Source: Candidatus Abawacabacteria bacterium
Lineage (GTDB): Bacteria; Patescibacteriota; Gracilibacteria; RBG-16-42-10
Direction: 5' to 3'
Assembly: GCA_016207805.1 (NCBI GenBank)
Contig: JACQZO010000002.1
Location: forward strand, 147,565-211,564
Length of the DNA: 64,000 nt
A program made the translations under genes and the position numbers. The notes below the pieces were generated by a model. The model was not told the origin of the DNA, searched no databases, and saw nothing but the letters and a program-made list of their open reading frames with translations. Shown here piece by piece: positions 1-9,432 of the stretch; the first letter of the stretch is position 1; each line of letters opens with the position of its first letter.

Positions 1-373
1 TTGGACAGACTATTGCTCGCCTAGGCGAGAGGAAAGTCCGGACAGCAGCTAAGCACCATAATTCCTAACGGGAATCATCTGACCGTATATGTAAAGGGTC
101 AGGTAGGGAAAGTACCACAGAGACAATACTACCCTGTGTTGTCAAAATGCAGGGGAAAGGTGAAAAGTCTGCCTCAGGTAGAACATCCTGTGTGAACAGG
201 AAGTGTGGGTAAACCCTATGGGCTGCAAGGTGGGATGGTGGAAAAAGGATCACTTCGCTTAGCAGGTCTTTTTTCACCCACTGCTTGATCCCAACTGCAA
301 AGTTGGGGCTAGATAGATAATAGTCATTCTGTAGCCCGTAAGGGCGAGCAGGAAACAGAATCCGGCTTACCAT
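1..373 (+). ncRNA. rnpB: RNase P RNA (bacterial class A)
   Basis: This is the catalytic RNA of RNase P, which matures the 5' ends of tRNAs. The universally conserved 5' block GAGGAAAGTCCGGAC lies at about 29-43 and its 3' partner ACAGAATCCGGCTTAC at about 355-370; these form helix P4 and the adjoining core. Between them lie the expected internal helices and the GGGTAAACCC-type segment near 207-218. The window begins inside or at the edge of helix P1, so a few 5' bases are probably missing. The first downstream gene starts about 55 bases after the end. Confidence 0.95.
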
Positions 374-380
374 AGAAGCA

Positions 381-411
381 TCAAGAATTACAAATTACAA
401 ATCACAAATGA
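381..411. repeat. Reiterated-word repeat arm (AATTACAAAT type)
   Basis: A run of near-identical words (AATTACAA, ATTACAAA, TCACAAAT) fills the spacer between the RNase P RNA and the next gene. It looks like a single arm of the intergenic repeat family described at 5093, 21058, 26272, 41033 and 50423; I see no opposite arm here. Confidence 0.4.
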
Positions 412-428
412 GGAGGTGGCGTGAGGCG

Positions 429-1847
429 ATGAAAACTTGGTGGCAGGCCCAGAATCCTTGGTATCTTGGTGGCTGTGCTTTATTAGTTTTAGCAGCAATA
501 TTAAGAGCGCTTTTTTTGTCCTCGCCCCAAATGCCTGTATTTGATGAGGTGCATTTTCCTTATTTTGCTCAACGCTATCTTGCCGGTCAGCCTTTTTTTG
601 ATATTCATCCACCTTTAGCAAAGTGGTTAATAGCACTCTCTGAATGGTTATTTGGTTATAATCAGTCTGCTGACTATAGCTTGGCTGTGGCAGGTGCTGG
701 TGCTACAGACTATTTTACCCGCATTATTCCTACCATTCTCGGTAACTTTTCCTTCAGTTGGCGCTTTATGCCATATCTTTTTGGCATGGGGTTTCTGTTA
801 GTAATTTGGCAACTGGCTTGGCATATTACCAAATCATATCAAGCAGCTTTTTTCGCCTTGTTACTGGTTAGTACTGATAGTTTGCTTTTTGTTTATGGTC
901 GTACAGGACTTATGGATGGGATTATGTATTTTTTTGTTTTTGCCGCTTTTCTTGCTTGTGTGCTTGCCTTAAAGCAACGCAAAGTTTTTAGGCAAGTAGG
1001 GTACTTGCTGTTAGCTGGAGTGTTATCTGGTTTGGCTATGTCGGTGAAGTGGCTCGGTATGGCAGCTCTTATTTTGTGCTTTTTCTGGTTGCTTTTCCAT
1101 TTCCAAAAGATTCATAAACCAAGGGGGCTGATTGCTGTTTTGGCAGCTCTGATCTTGGCCGTCAGTACCTATCTGTTTAGCTTCATTGGTGAAACAAACA
1201 ATTGGCAACAATTAGCTATCGATGTGAATCAGCCAACGCATTCTTATTGGGATAAGCTTTATCAATGGCATGATCAATCTTTTCTATTCAATAAAAATCT
1301 CAAGGATTCCCATCCTTATGGTTCTACTTGGTGGAGCTGGCCACTGATGCTACGTCCATTACTTTATTACTATGAACAAGTAGATCCCATAACCTTTACT
1401 CCAGCCCGAGATCTCCTTACCCAGACTCCTTTAAGTGTTTGTACCAGTGACGGTAGTTGTTGGGTGCGACTAATTGCCGCTATAGGCAATCCTATTATTT
1501 GGTGGTGTTCATTTGTTTCATTCTTGATCACGTTCTTTTTCATCTGGCCCAAGAAATCATGGCAATGGGCTTTGCTTCTTAGTAGTATTGTCATGTATTT
1601 ACCGTGGCTATTTATTGGTCGCGTATCATTCCTCTATTACTTCATGGGGGTGGCAATCGTATGGCAAGTTTTGTTGGCCTTGAATTTGTGGGAGTGGTAC
1701 AAAAAGCCATCTGGTAAAATAGCCGTGCCAGTATTGTTGGTACTAGCAGCCGTGTGGTTTTTCTTGGCCTATCCTGTACTCACAGCTACTCCAATTCCAG
1801 CCTGGTATATTCCTAAAGTACTATGGTTTCCCAGCTGGAGAACCTAA
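429..1847 (+). CDS. PMT-family membrane glycosyltransferase (protein O-mannosyltransferase-like)
   Basis: This polytopic membrane enzyme probably moves a sugar from a polyprenyl-phosphate carrier onto an exported protein or glycan outside the membrane. The PMT signature is clear in the first extracellular loop: a DEVHF acidic pair followed by FDIHPPLAKWLI, close to the DE...FDxHPPLGK pattern of protein mannosyltransferases. About ten hydrophobic helices follow and the C-terminus is short. I prefer the ATG at 429 because an AGGAGG ribosome-binding site at 411-416 precedes it; the ATG at 408 would place that site inside the gene. The gene stands directly behind rnpB and may be co-transcribed with it. 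Acceptor and sugar are unknown. Family assignment is fairly sure, substrate is not. Confidence 0.85.
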   Translation: MKTWWQAQNPWYLGGCALLVLAAILRALFLSSPQMPVFDEVHFPYFAQRYLAGQPFFDIHPPLAKWLIALSEWLFGYNQSADYSLAVAGAGATDYFTRIIPTILGNFSFSWRFMPYLFGMGFLLVIWQLAWHITKSYQAAFFALLLVSTDSLLFVYGRTGLMDGIMYFFVFAAFLACVLALKQRKVFRQVGYLLLAGVLSGLAMSVKWLGMAALILCFFWLLFHFQKIHKPRGLIAVLAALILAVSTYLFSFIGETNNWQQLAIDVNQPTHSYWDKLYQWHDQSFLFNKNLKDSHPYGSTWWSWPLMLRPLLYYYEQVDPITFTPARDLLTQTPLSVCTSDGSCWVRLIAAIGNPIIWWCSFVSFLITFFFIWPKKSWQWALLLSSIVMYLPWLFIGRVSFLYYFMGVAIVWQVLLALNLWEWYKKPSGKIAVPVLLVLAAVWFFLAYPVLTATPIPAWYIPKVLWFPSWRT

Positions 1848-1918
1848 CATGATGAACTGTTGTTGATTGTTGAAGATTCTCTAAAAACATGGCGTGCCTG
1901 CGTGTATTAACACTTCAG

Positions 1919-2029
1919 CAGCCTAGCACTGCGCTCACTCAGCGGAGAGCATTATCTGCGAACAAGCAGACATATCAAACTAACCTTCAGAGATGGCTCC
2001 GCCAGCCGAAGCTCTCCGAGCGCAGGCTG
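1919..2029. repeat. Long interrupted inverted repeat beside tRNA-Arg
   Basis: Three stem blocks pair in order: CAGCC (1919-1923) with GGCTG (2025-2029), TGCGCTC (1930-1936) with GAGCGCA (2018-2024), and GGAGAGC (1944-1950) with GCTCTCC (2011-2017). A smaller hairpin, GGCT/AGCC, sits inside at 1995-2006. The right arm overlaps the encoded CCA of the tRNA gene. No U-rich tract follows on the minus strand, so it is not an ordinary terminator; it may be a processing structure or a remnant of an insertion at the tRNA end. Confidence 0.55.
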
Positions 2030-2102
2030 GTGACCCTGAGAAGAATCGAACTTCTATCTAGGCCTTAGGAGTGCCTTGTTCTATCCATTGAACTACAGGG
2101 TC
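2028..2102 (-). tRNA. tRNA-Arg (anticodon CCT)
   Basis: On the minus strand a seven-pair acceptor stem (GACCCTG / CAGGGTC) closes a normal cloverleaf: D arm GTTCAATGGATAGAAC, anticodon loop CTCCTAA giving CCT, and T arm GTTCGATTC. The 3' CCA is encoded. The last pair of the anticodon stem is an A-G mismatch. It decodes AGG. Confidence 0.93.
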
Positions 2103-2119
2103 AGATGTAAGTAGGGCAA

Positions 2120-2854
2120 CTATTTTTTGTCGAACTCCTCGTCAGTGTAATCATCCTCACTAGTTTCCAATAAATCTACCCCAGTATGACGATACAGTTG
2201 ATAATAGAAGAACTCTGTTAGGCCTCCGAAAAAGCCAATACTAAACCAGATAATAATAGGTAGACCAAAGAAAAGGGGAGCTGGTGTGCTGCTCATTAGT
2301 GCTACTATCGCTGCTATCCCTAAACCAAATAAAATACTGATAAAGCCTCCATAAATATCGATCACGAACTCATTAGCTCGTACCGTAACAGCATTAAAGG
2401 CTAGCATTGATGCCAGAGCAGAGGTTACTATTTGCACCAGAGCAACAAGCATCATGTAGTTAATATCTATTGTTCTGGCTAAAAAGTAGGCTGGGATACA
2501 GAGAACAAAAATAAAAATATTGATCATTGCTACTTGCAGCAGGCCGCTATAGGGATTTTGATATTTATCTTGATCGCATAAACTCATTAAGAAAACACTC
2601 ATCCCATTGCCGATCAAACCAGCAATAAAAAGTACACTGATGCCCATGAATATCGCGAATGGTGATACTGCTGCTGTAGGATCAGCTAGGGCCTGAAAAA
2701 GTGAATTAGCCAAAATAACGCCAATTAAAATAATCAAGCCGCCGGCAATTCCGCCGACGATACCTGCCAGTAAACGATAAAAAACAGTTACTCCTTCAAA
2801 CTTACGTGGCCCGAAGGATGATTCAGTGTTTTGCATAATCTTTTGAATGATCAT
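2120..2854 (-). CDS. Unknown six-helix membrane protein
   Basis: I do not recognise this protein. It has about six hydrophobic segments with Gly-rich stretches and a short acidic, charged C-terminal tail (EDDYTDEEFDKK). It is last in a three-gene minus-strand unit with mreB and an O-antigen-ligase-like gene, and its start overlaps the end of the upstream gene, so translation is probably coupled. The start at 2854 gives a 32-base overlap; a second in-frame ATG at 2836 would shorten it to 14. The neighbourhood suggests an envelope or cell-shape role, but that is inference only. Confidence 0.6.
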   Translation of the reverse strand: MIIQKIMQNTESSFGPRKFEGVTVFYRLLAGIVGGIAGGLIILIGVILANSLFQALADPTAAVSPFAIFMGISVLFIAGLIGNGMSVFLMSLCDQDKYQNPYSGLLQVAMINIFIFVLCIPAYFLARTIDINYMMLVALVQIVTSALASMLAFNAVTVRANEFVIDIYGGFISILFGLGIAAIVALMSSTPAPLFFGLPIIIWFSIGFFGGLTEFFYYQLYRHTGVDLLETSEDDYTDEEFDKK

Positions 2855-4070
2855 TTATATTGTAGCATAAGGCAATGCCTACCCAGAACCAAATTAGTAT
2901 TGTTACTACGCTGTCTTCCCAGAGATGAAGAAATAATGCTTGTACGGAAGTGGCTAATAATACTGCACCCATTATCCGAGACAAATGTGTCTTACTCCTG
3001 AGCAACAACAGCACTATATAGATGGTAAAAGTGAGAAGCAATATAAATGCCATGATTCCGGCTTCTTCGCCAATTTGTAAATACCAATTTTCACTGATGA
3101 GAGCATTAGCTTCACCCAGTAATCGCCTGGACACTGGTCCGGCAGATCCCAAACCAGAACCTAATGGCTGCTCACTGATACGTTGTAGGCCGGCAACAGT
3201 TTTGTGCCAGTGTTCAGAGGATGAGAGCCCGTGAGTAATTACATCCGGATACACAACAAACATGCTTGATAAAATAAATAATAGCGTACTTCCGCTCCAT
3301 AAAAGCCATTTTTTAGGAATACTAAATAGACTACCAAGGGCAGCACCAATAAAGGCTGAGCGAGAAAAGGTAAGGATTAAACCAAGTGCTGGGATTACTA
3401 ATAGCCACCAAGGTAAGCCCAGAATTACCAAGATGCCACCCAATAAAATTGCTAGACTACCAGTTTGATTAGGCCCAGAAAAACTAGCTTGTAAGCGGGG
3501 TATGCAATGCTCACCGACAAAAAGACAATGATATACAGGTAACGGTTTATCATCAACATACGAACTTTGATATGGGCTGTAACCGAACCATATTCCCATA
3601 TTGGGAAATACGAACCATATAGTTAAGAATAACACAAAAGATGTTAATAAAGACCAGAGTGTGATCTTGAGAAAATGAGCAATTTTCTCTTTGCCAAAAT
3701 AATTTCCTCCTAAAAAACCAACTAATAAGGCAAGCGCGAAGAGGGCATCAGTGCGCAAACCTAAAATAAATGCGGGGAAATTGGCTACAAAGAGAGTGCC
3801 AAATAGCAATAAACTGATAAGATAAATACTTAACAAAGTGAACCAATGCTCTTTAATAATATCTTGCAATACTTTTCGTACGGACCATGCTAGGCCAATG
3901 AAAAGAATAAGCAAAAGGATTTCTTTCCAAAGACTTAAGATATTGCTACTGACAGGAAGGTAATCAGCGTTGCTACCTAAAAAAACACTTGCTAACCATG
4001 TTTTTAAAAATGCATGCCACGGGAGTAATCCAAGTAATAAACAAGTAAGGAAGAAAAAAAGTCGCTTCAT
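2823..4070 (-). CDS. O-antigen ligase / polymerase-like membrane protein (Wzy_C family)
   Basis: This protein of about 415 residues has ten or more transmembrane helices and, near the middle, a GLILTFSRSAFIGAALG segment typical of the O-antigen ligase/polymerase family, preceded by a long extracytoplasmic loop with a conserved-looking SGPNQTG. Such enzymes join or polymerise polyprenyl-linked glycans outside the membrane. I moved the start from 4091 to the ATG at 4070 because the first eight codons overlap mreB and the protein from 4070 opens with a normal signal-anchor (MKRLFFFLTCLLLG). It lies one base after the mreB stop, which points to coupled expression with the shape determinant. The exact glycan is unknown; it could equally be a teichuronic- or capsule-type polymerase. 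Confidence 0.75.
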   Translation of the reverse strand: MKRLFFFLTCLLLGLLPWHAFLKTWLASVFLGSNADYLPVSSNILSLWKEILLLILFIGLAWSVRKVLQDIIKEHWFTLLSIYLISLLLFGTLFVANFPAFILGLRTDALFALALLVGFLGGNYFGKEKIAHFLKITLWSLLTSFVLFLTIWFVFPNMGIWFGYSPYQSSYVDDKPLPVYHCLFVGEHCIPRLQASFSGPNQTGSLAILLGGILVILGLPWWLLVIPALGLILTFSRSAFIGAALGSLFSIPKKWLLWSGSTLLFILSSMFVVYPDVITHGLSSSEHWHKTVAGLQRISEQPLGSGLGSAGPVSRRLLGEANALISENWYLQIGEEAGIMAFILLLTFTIYIVLLLLRSKTHLSRIMGAVLLATSVQALFLHLWEDSVVTILIWFWVGIALCYNINDHSKDYAKH

Positions 4071-4071
4071 A

Positions 4072-5085
4072 TTAGCGATATTTGCTACCAATCAAACTGC
4101 GTTTATAAGAGTCGAGATTCTCTAGAGCTACCGCCACACCGCGAACCACACAAAGCGTTGGTTCATCCACGACTACTGTCGGTACCCCAGTGTGATGGCT
4201 AATCAATTCCGCCAGATTTCTTAATTGGGCACCACCGCCACTTAGCACGATGCCATGGTCGATAATATCAGCGCTTAATTCTGGTGGGGTTTGTTCCAGC
4301 ACCTTTTTGATTGCCAAGATAATTTTTTCCAATTCATCAGCAATTGCCTTCACCACATCTCCAGTATGTACCTCAATCACTTTTGGTAAACCGGTTACCA
4401 AATCGCGGCCACGAATATTCATTCGCAAAACCTCCTTCATGGGGATTGCACTCCCTACAGTAATTTTTACTTCCTCTGCCGTGCGGGGACCAATAGAAAG
4501 ACCATATTGTTTACGGATATGCTCGGCTATACTTTGATCTAACTTATTGCCTCCAACTCGTACTGACTCTGAAACGACAATACCACCTAAAGAAATTACC
4601 GCGACTTCGGTAGTCCCACCACCAATATCAACAATAAAGTTACCTACTGGCTCAGCAATGGGAATATTAGCGCCAATAGCTGCTGCTAATGGATGTTTGA
4701 TCAAGAATGCTTCATGAGCACCGGCTGAAATAGCAGCATCAATTACAGCACGCCTTTCTGTGCTAGTAATACCCGCCGATACAGAAATCATTACCTGAGG
4801 GTTGAAAAATCGAAAGCGTCCGGCAGCTTTATTAATAAAGTGGCGTAATAATCCTTCCGTTACCCGATAATCAGCAATAGCCCCATCCTGCAAAGGTTGA
4901 TGGGCCTTAATCATTTCTGGCGTTCTACCAATCATCACTTTGGCCTCTTCACCAATTGCTAAAATTCTCTTCTGCTCCGAAACAGCAACAATAGAAGGTT
5001 CTTGAGCAATAATGCCTCTGCCTTCCATATGTACTCTGGTATTGGTAGTGCCTAAATCAATGGCAATTTTCTTACTAAGAAACAT
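4072..5085 (-). CDS. mreB: Rod shape-determining protein MreB
   Basis: MreB is the bacterial actin that forms membrane-bound filaments and positions wall synthesis. The whole protein (337 residues, normal length) matches: phosphate-1 loop AIDLGTTNTRV at 8-18, phosphate-2 loop VDIGGGTTEVAVI near 160, GSAIPMKEV, and the adenosine loop VLSGGGAQL near 285. It heads a minus-strand unit with an O-antigen-ligase-like gene and a membrane protein. No mreC, mreD, pbp2 or rodA follows, unlike the common order. A TTGACA box lies about 90 bases upstream on the minus strand (near 5166-5171) but I see no good -10 with it. Confidence 0.97.
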   Translation of the reverse strand: MFLSKKIAIDLGTTNTRVHMEGRGIIAQEPSIVAVSEQKRILAIGEEAKVMIGRTPEMIKAHQPLQDGAIADYRVTEGLLRHFINKAAGRFRFFNPQVMISVSAGITSTERRAVIDAAISAGAHEAFLIKHPLAAAIGANIPIAEPVGNFIVDIGGGTTEVAVISLGGIVVSESVRVGGNKLDQSIAEHIRKQYGLSIGPRTAEEVKITVGSAIPMKEVLRMNIRGRDLVTGLPKVIEVHTGDVVKAIADELEKIILAIKKVLEQTPPELSADIIDHGIVLSGGGAQLRNLAELISHHTGVPTVVVDEPTLCVVRGVAVALENLDSYKRSLIGSKYR

Positions 5086-5092
5086 AAATAAT

Positions 5093-5250
5093 TCTGAATT
5101 AGGAATTCTGAATGGTGAATTGATGCAGGAAGCTACGCTGCTTTTTGGTATGTAGTTTAATGAATAGTGTCAAACATGTAGTCAAATCACAAAATTTACT
5201 GCAGTGTATATTCCGAACTCAGAATGCTGAATTCAGAATTTCCCCATGCA
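5093..5250. repeat. Intergenic inverted repeat, GAATTCAGAAT type
   Basis: Left arm 5093-5128 is built of words like AATTCTGAAT, and the right arm, about 5211-5250, is its imperfect reverse complement (CTCAGAATGCTGAATTCAG). Both arms end at a GCAGG/CCTGC-like boundary. The centre contains AGCTACGCTG and, before the right arm, GCAGTGTATATTCCG. Both central motifs recur in the element at 21058-21197, so these two are copies of one repeat family. It lies between the divergent mreB and mfd genes. Confidence 0.7.
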
Positions 5251-5268
5251 GGATATGGTATTTCATTC

Positions 5269-5297
5269 TTGCAGTAAATACGGAAGATGTTTATAGT
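5269..5297 (+). promoter_or_regulatory. Sigma-70 type promoter for mfd
   Basis: TTGCAG at 5269-5274 and TATAGT at 5292-5297 are separated by 17 bases. Transcription would start near 5304, about 35 bases before the mfd ATG. It lies just outside the right arm of the intergenic repeat. Confidence 0.6.
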
Positions 5298-5338
5298 AAG
5301 GGTGTGCTTCCTTTCGCACAGCTGTTTTTAAAGTATTC

Positions 5339-8300
5339 ATGTCATTGCCTGTTTGTGCACTGACAACTTTGCCGGCCAAAGAGTATGCCGCGGAGCTGTC
5401 CAGTGGGAAAGTATTGCATTTTACCGGTGCTGCTAGTTCTGCCAGCAAAATACTAACAATGTTTCATATTAGTACATTGTTAGATCGTGCTGTGCTCTGG
5501 CTAGCTGATGATCCGGCCATGTTAGAACGCCTCGCTTCAGATGGTGTGCTTTGGGAAGTCCCGCATTTCTTCTTTCTGGGATCGGATACCTTATTGGGCA
5601 ATCATCATCTACAAGTGATGCGTTTGGTTGCTCTTATCCATCAGGGCAAAAAACCTTTTGTCGTAACGACTCCAGAAGTGTTTGCTGACTTAAAGTTGCC
5701 TACGCCTTATGATATTGAACAAGCCAAGATAAGTTTGAGAAAAGGTAAAAAAATTCATTTTGTCCAATTTTTCAATAAATTAATTGATAGTGGTTACCAA
5801 TTAGCTAGTGGTTTGATTGTGGATCAGGGATTTTATGTGAAAAGGGGAGGAATTATTGATATTTTCCCGGTCAATCGTGAAACCCCTCTGCGGATAGAAC
5901 TATTTGATGATGAGGTTGAATCTATCATGTCCTTCAATCCGGCTACTCAGGAAAAAGGAGATGTTTATGATAGTATAGATATATTCCCAGTCGACACTCG
6001 TGGTTATAACGCCTTTTTAAAAGACTATTTAACTCAAAGTGTCGTTGTTTTGGATGAATTGAGTCTCACGCCAGCCATTCCAGCTAATAGCGCAGTAGTT
6101 AACTTTTTGCCTTTTGCAGAAGACATCAGTAAAAAGACTGGGAGTAAAGATTTACACTGTACTTCAGTATTGCGTTTCCATAATCCTTTAGAATTTACTA
6201 CCAATTTAAAACAAAAAGTAAAAGAAGCTTGGCAAATAGTAATTTTTACTTCTGATGCCGAAAAGATTTGGCAATTATTGGTAGATCAGGGGTTTTCGGA
6301 TAGTGATATTAAACGTATCCGTTTAGTTGAGAAAAAGCTAAACAAAAGTGCAGTAGATAGCTTTAGTTCACAATCATTACAATTTCCTGAAGCATTTCAA
6401 AATAGCCTAACAAAACTCTTAGTTATTACAGATCAAGAGATATTTGGTCAATTCCAAAAACCCAAAAAGTATACCCAATCTCAGGTAGATGCAGCGTTTT
6501 TAGCAAGTCTTAATCCCGGCGATTTGGTCGTGCATATCGATCATGGCTTGGCACTTTTCCAGGGAACTATTCAAAAAACTGTGGATAATACTACACGTGA
6601 ATATCTACAGCTTGATTATGCCAAGGGAGACAAATTGTTTGTTCCTGTCGAGCAAGCTGATAAAGTAAATAAATACATTGGGGCTACTGGCGAGCATGCA
6701 CCGCCACTCACTAGATTGGGTTCTGGTGATTGGAATCGTGTTACTTCTGAAGCGCGCAAAGAGAGTTTAGTGATTGCCAAAGAACTATTGGAATTGTATG
6801 CCCTTCGGGAAACAGCAAAAGGTTTCGCCCATAGTAATGATGAGGCAAAAATGAGCGCATTCGATGCTAGCTTTGGTTATGTAGAAACGCCGGGACAATT
6901 GAAAGCGATCGAAGAAATTAAACGTGATATGGAAAAAGAACGCCCCATGGATCGTTTATTATGCGGGGATGTGGGATTTGGTAAGACTGAGATTGCCATG
7001 AGGGCTGCTTTTAAAGCATTCCTTAGTGGTAAACAAGTTGCTATTTTGGCACCAATCACTATCTTGGCTGATCAACACTGTCGCTCTTTTACTAAAAGAA
7101 TGGACCCCTTTGGTGTCCGTGTTGCTATGATATCTCGTTTCAATGGCCCCGCAGAACAAAAAAAGACTTTGGAGAAATTGAAAAAAGGAGAAGTTGACAT
7201 CATTATTGGTACTCATCGGCTTTTTCAGGAAGATGTAAAATTCAAAGATCTGGGTTTGGTAGTAATTGATGAGGAACAACGTTTCGGTGTGAAACAAAAA
7301 GAAAAGTTAAAAGCCTTGAGACATAGTGTGGATATTTTGACGCTGACAGCGACTCCTATTCCTCGAACTCTCAACATGAGTTTATCTGGTCTGCGTGATA
7401 TTTCCACTATCACCACGCCGCCACCAGGTCGCTTGCCGGTAGTTACCGAGGTGCGACGTTTTAGTATGTCATTTATTAGAGAAGCTATTCTGCGTGAATT
7501 AGAGCGTAAAGGTCAGGTATATTTTTTGCATAATAGAGTGCAAACCATTGAAAGTATGAAAGAGAAGTTACAAAACTTAGTACCAGAGGCGCGCTTCATT
7601 GTGGCTCATGGCCAGCTCTCCAATGAGGATTTAGAAAATCGTATTTTGAGCTTCAAAGATCATAAATACGATGTACTGATTAGTTCCACTATTATTGAAA
7701 ATGGTATCGACTTGCCTAATGCCAATACCTTGATTGTTGATAATGCTGAGCGTCTAGGTTTGGCACAGGCATATCAATTACGAGGTCGTGTTGGTCGGAG
7801 TAAGACACAGGCATATGCATACTTCCTCTATCACAGTCAGAAGCTAGACGACACAGCGAAGAAACGTTTACGTGCAATTGTGGAGGCATCTGAACTGGGG
7901 AGTGGCTTCCAAATTGCCATGCGTGATTTAGAAATTCGTGGGGCAGGGGACATTTTGGGTGCTAAGCAACATGGTAGTATTAACGCCATTGGCGTGACAC
8001 ATTTTACCCGTTTATTGAAACAAGCGGTTGAAAATCTTAAGTCAGGCAAGAGTCAAATTGACTTTATCAATAAACCAAAAGAAGAGGCATTGATTGAATT
8101 ACCTGTCACTGCATACATTCCTGATACCTATATCGACGATCACATCGATAAAATTAAGTATTACCAACAGCTGGCGAGTTGCGACACCTTGGATAATTTA
8201 ACCGAATTAACCAAAGAATTAGCAGAGAAATATGGTGAATTACCGACAGAAACCCGCAATTTGTTGAAAGTGTTGGAGTTGAAGATTCATGCTACCAAGG

Positions 8301-8548
8301 CTAACTTAATTGCTATCAAGGAAACTTATATTGAGCGTCAAAAACGGATTGAATTGGTACTTGGGGCCAGAGTTACTCCGAGGGAAATCATGAAGCTACT
8401 TGCACAAAATCCCCGCTGGATGATTTCCGGTCAAGTGTTAAAGATCAAAAAAGATGAGCTTGGTATTGATTGGTTTAGCCGTCTATGTGACGATATTCGT
8501 GCTTTTGCAGCGGCATTTGACGATGCATTGGTGATTGTTAAAAAATAA
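5339..8548 (+). CDS. mfd: Transcription-repair coupling factor Mfd
   Basis: Mfd pushes stalled RNA polymerase off damaged DNA and recruits UvrA. At 1069 residues it is slightly shorter than the roughly 1150 typical. In order I see a UvrB-like N-terminal region (residues about 70-220), an RNA-polymerase interaction domain near 390 (NPGDLVVHIDHGLALFQG), and a RecG-like SF2 translocase with Walker A GDVGFGKTE near 543, DEEQRFGV near 644, TATPIPRTL near 670 and the motif VI arginines in QLRGRVGRS near 820. The C-terminal TRCF domain follows from about 930. A promoter at 5269-5297 fits the start used. The methyltransferase gene begins four bases after its stop, so the two probably share a transcript. 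Confidence 0.97.
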   Translation: MSLPVCALTTLPAKEYAAELSSGKVLHFTGAASSASKILTMFHISTLLDRAVLWLADDPAMLERLASDGVLWEVPHFFFLGSDTLLGNHHLQVMRLVALIHQGKKPFVVTTPEVFADLKLPTPYDIEQAKISLRKGKKIHFVQFFNKLIDSGYQLASGLIVDQGFYVKRGGIIDIFPVNRETPLRIELFDDEVESIMSFNPATQEKGDVYDSIDIFPVDTRGYNAFLKDYLTQSVVVLDELSLTPAIPANSAVVNFLPFAEDISKKTGSKDLHCTSVLRFHNPLEFTTNLKQKVKEAWQIVIFTSDAEKIWQLLVDQGFSDSDIKRIRLVEKKLNKSAVDSFSSQSLQFPEAFQNSLTKLLVITDQEIFGQFQKPKKYTQSQVDAAFLASLNPGDLVVHIDHGLALFQGTIQKTVDNTTREYLQLDYAKGDKLFVPVEQADKVNKYIGATGEHAPPLTRLGSGDWNRVTSEARKESLVIAKELLELYALRETAKGFAHSNDEAKMSAFDASFGYVETPGQLKAIEEIKRDMEKERPMDRLLCGDVGFGKTEIAMRAAFKAFLSGKQVAILAPITILADQHCRSFTKRMDPFGVRVAMISRFNGPAEQKKTLEKLKKGEVDIIIGTHRLFQEDVKFKDLGLVVIDEEQRFGVKQKEKLKALRHSVDILTLTATPIPRTLNMSLSGLRDISTITTPPPGRLPVVTEVRRFSMSFIREAILRELERKGQVYFLHNRVQTIESMKEKLQNLVPEARFIVAHGQLSNEDLENRILSFKDHKYDVLISSTIIENGIDLPNANTLIVDNAERLGLAQAYQLRGRVGRSKTQAYAYFLYHSQKLDDTAKKRLRAIVEASELGSGFQIAMRDLEIRGAGDILGAKQHGSINAIGVTHFTRLLKQAVENLKSGKSQIDFINKPKEEALIELPVTAYIPDTYIDDHIDKIKYYQQLASCDTLDNLTELTKELAEKYGELPTETRNLLKVLELKIHATKANLIAIKETYIERQKRIELVLGARVTPREIMKLLAQNPRWMISGQVLKIKKDELGIDWFSRLCDDIRAFAAAFDDALVIVKK

Positions 8549-8551
8549 CCC

Positions 8552-9094
8552 ATGGCCACTTCTCTCGAGCTCATTATCATGCCTTTATTGTATGCATTAG
8601 GGGCAATATTGTTAGTGATCACGGTCTATGTGTTACTAATTGGTGCGCCTTTTATTCCTACCCCTCAGCCAGTAGTAGAGCATATGGTAAAAGTTGCTAA
8701 ACTTAAAAAGGGTATGACGGTAATGGATCCCGGCTGTGGCGATGCCCGGATGCTGGTAACGGCTTGTAAAATGCATCCGGAAGTGAGGGGGATTGGTTAT
8801 GAATTATTTTTCATTGCTTATATTCTAGCAAAGATAAGAACATGGAAATTTCGCAACCGAATCAAAATTTGGTTTCGTAATAGTGACCACGCAGATCTAA
8901 GTGAAGTAGATGTGATGTTCTGTTATATGCTGTATAAACCTCTAGGGCGGAATGCAGATAAATATAAACGAGAATTAAAAAAAGGCGCCAAGATTATCTC
9001 GTACGCCTTTGAAATTCCCGGATGGCAATGGGATGAAAAAATTCCACCAGTACCAGAAAAGAATTTCGCTGCAATCTTTATCTACAAGATTTAA
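8552..9094 (+). CDS. Membrane-anchored class I SAM-dependent methyltransferase-like protein
   Basis: Residues about 5-35 form one hydrophobic helix, followed by a Rossmann-type domain with the SAM-binding loop VMDPGCGDARML near 67 (motif I with an acidic residue before GCG). A later NSDHADLSEVDVMFCYML could be motif IV. The protein is short (180 residues) and lacks an obvious substrate-recognition domain. It follows mfd by three bases and its stop overlaps the end of rplT, read from the other strand, by four. The fold is likely a methyltransferase; the target is unknown. Confidence 0.75.
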   Translation: MATSLELIIMPLLYALGAILLVITVYVLLIGAPFIPTPQPVVEHMVKVAKLKKGMTVMDPGCGDARMLVTACKMHPEVRGIGYELFFIAYILAKIRTWKFRNRIKIWFRNSDHADLSEVDVMFCYMLYKPLGRNADKYKRELKKGAKIISYAFEIPGWQWDEKIPPVPEKNFAAIFIYKI

Positions 9095-9429
9095 AGCGAT
9101 TTAATCAGCTGATTGAAAGCGCTGCCATCGGTAAATGCCATTTCTGAGAGCATTTTGCGATTGAGTACAATACCTTTTACTCGCAACTTAGACATGAATT
9201 GAGAATAGCTCATATTGTGTTCACGACAAGCAGCATTGATACGTTGAATCCACAAACTGCGGAAAGTGCGACGGCGTTTGCGACGATCAAGGAATGAGTG
9301 CTGACCTGCTTTGAAAAAAGCTTGTCGAGCCATTTTGAAAGTCTTACCGCTTAAGCCACGGTATCCTTTGACACTCTTGAGTAACTTTTTGTGGCGATGA
9401 TGCGCTGCCACTCCACGTTTTACACGCAT
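9091..9429 (-). CDS. rplT: 50S ribosomal protein L20
   Basis: L20 binds 23S rRNA early in large-subunit assembly. The 112-residue protein is of normal length and shows the family core: an Arg/Lys-rich N-terminal arm (RVKRGVAAHHRHKK), then KGYRGLSGKTFKMARQA and RRTFRSLWIQRINAA. It follows rpmI by three bases in the usual infC-rpmI-rplT order. In E. coli L20 represses this operon through the leader of rpmI; the 142-base spacer between infC and rpmI here could host such control, though I cannot show it. Confidence 0.97.
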   Translation of the reverse strand: MRVKRGVAAHHRHKKLLKSVKGYRGLSGKTFKMARQAFFKAGQHSFLDRRKRRRTFRSLWIQRINAACREHNMSYSQFMSKLRVKGIVLNRKMLSEMAFTDGSAFNQLIKSL

Positions 9430-9432
9430 AAA

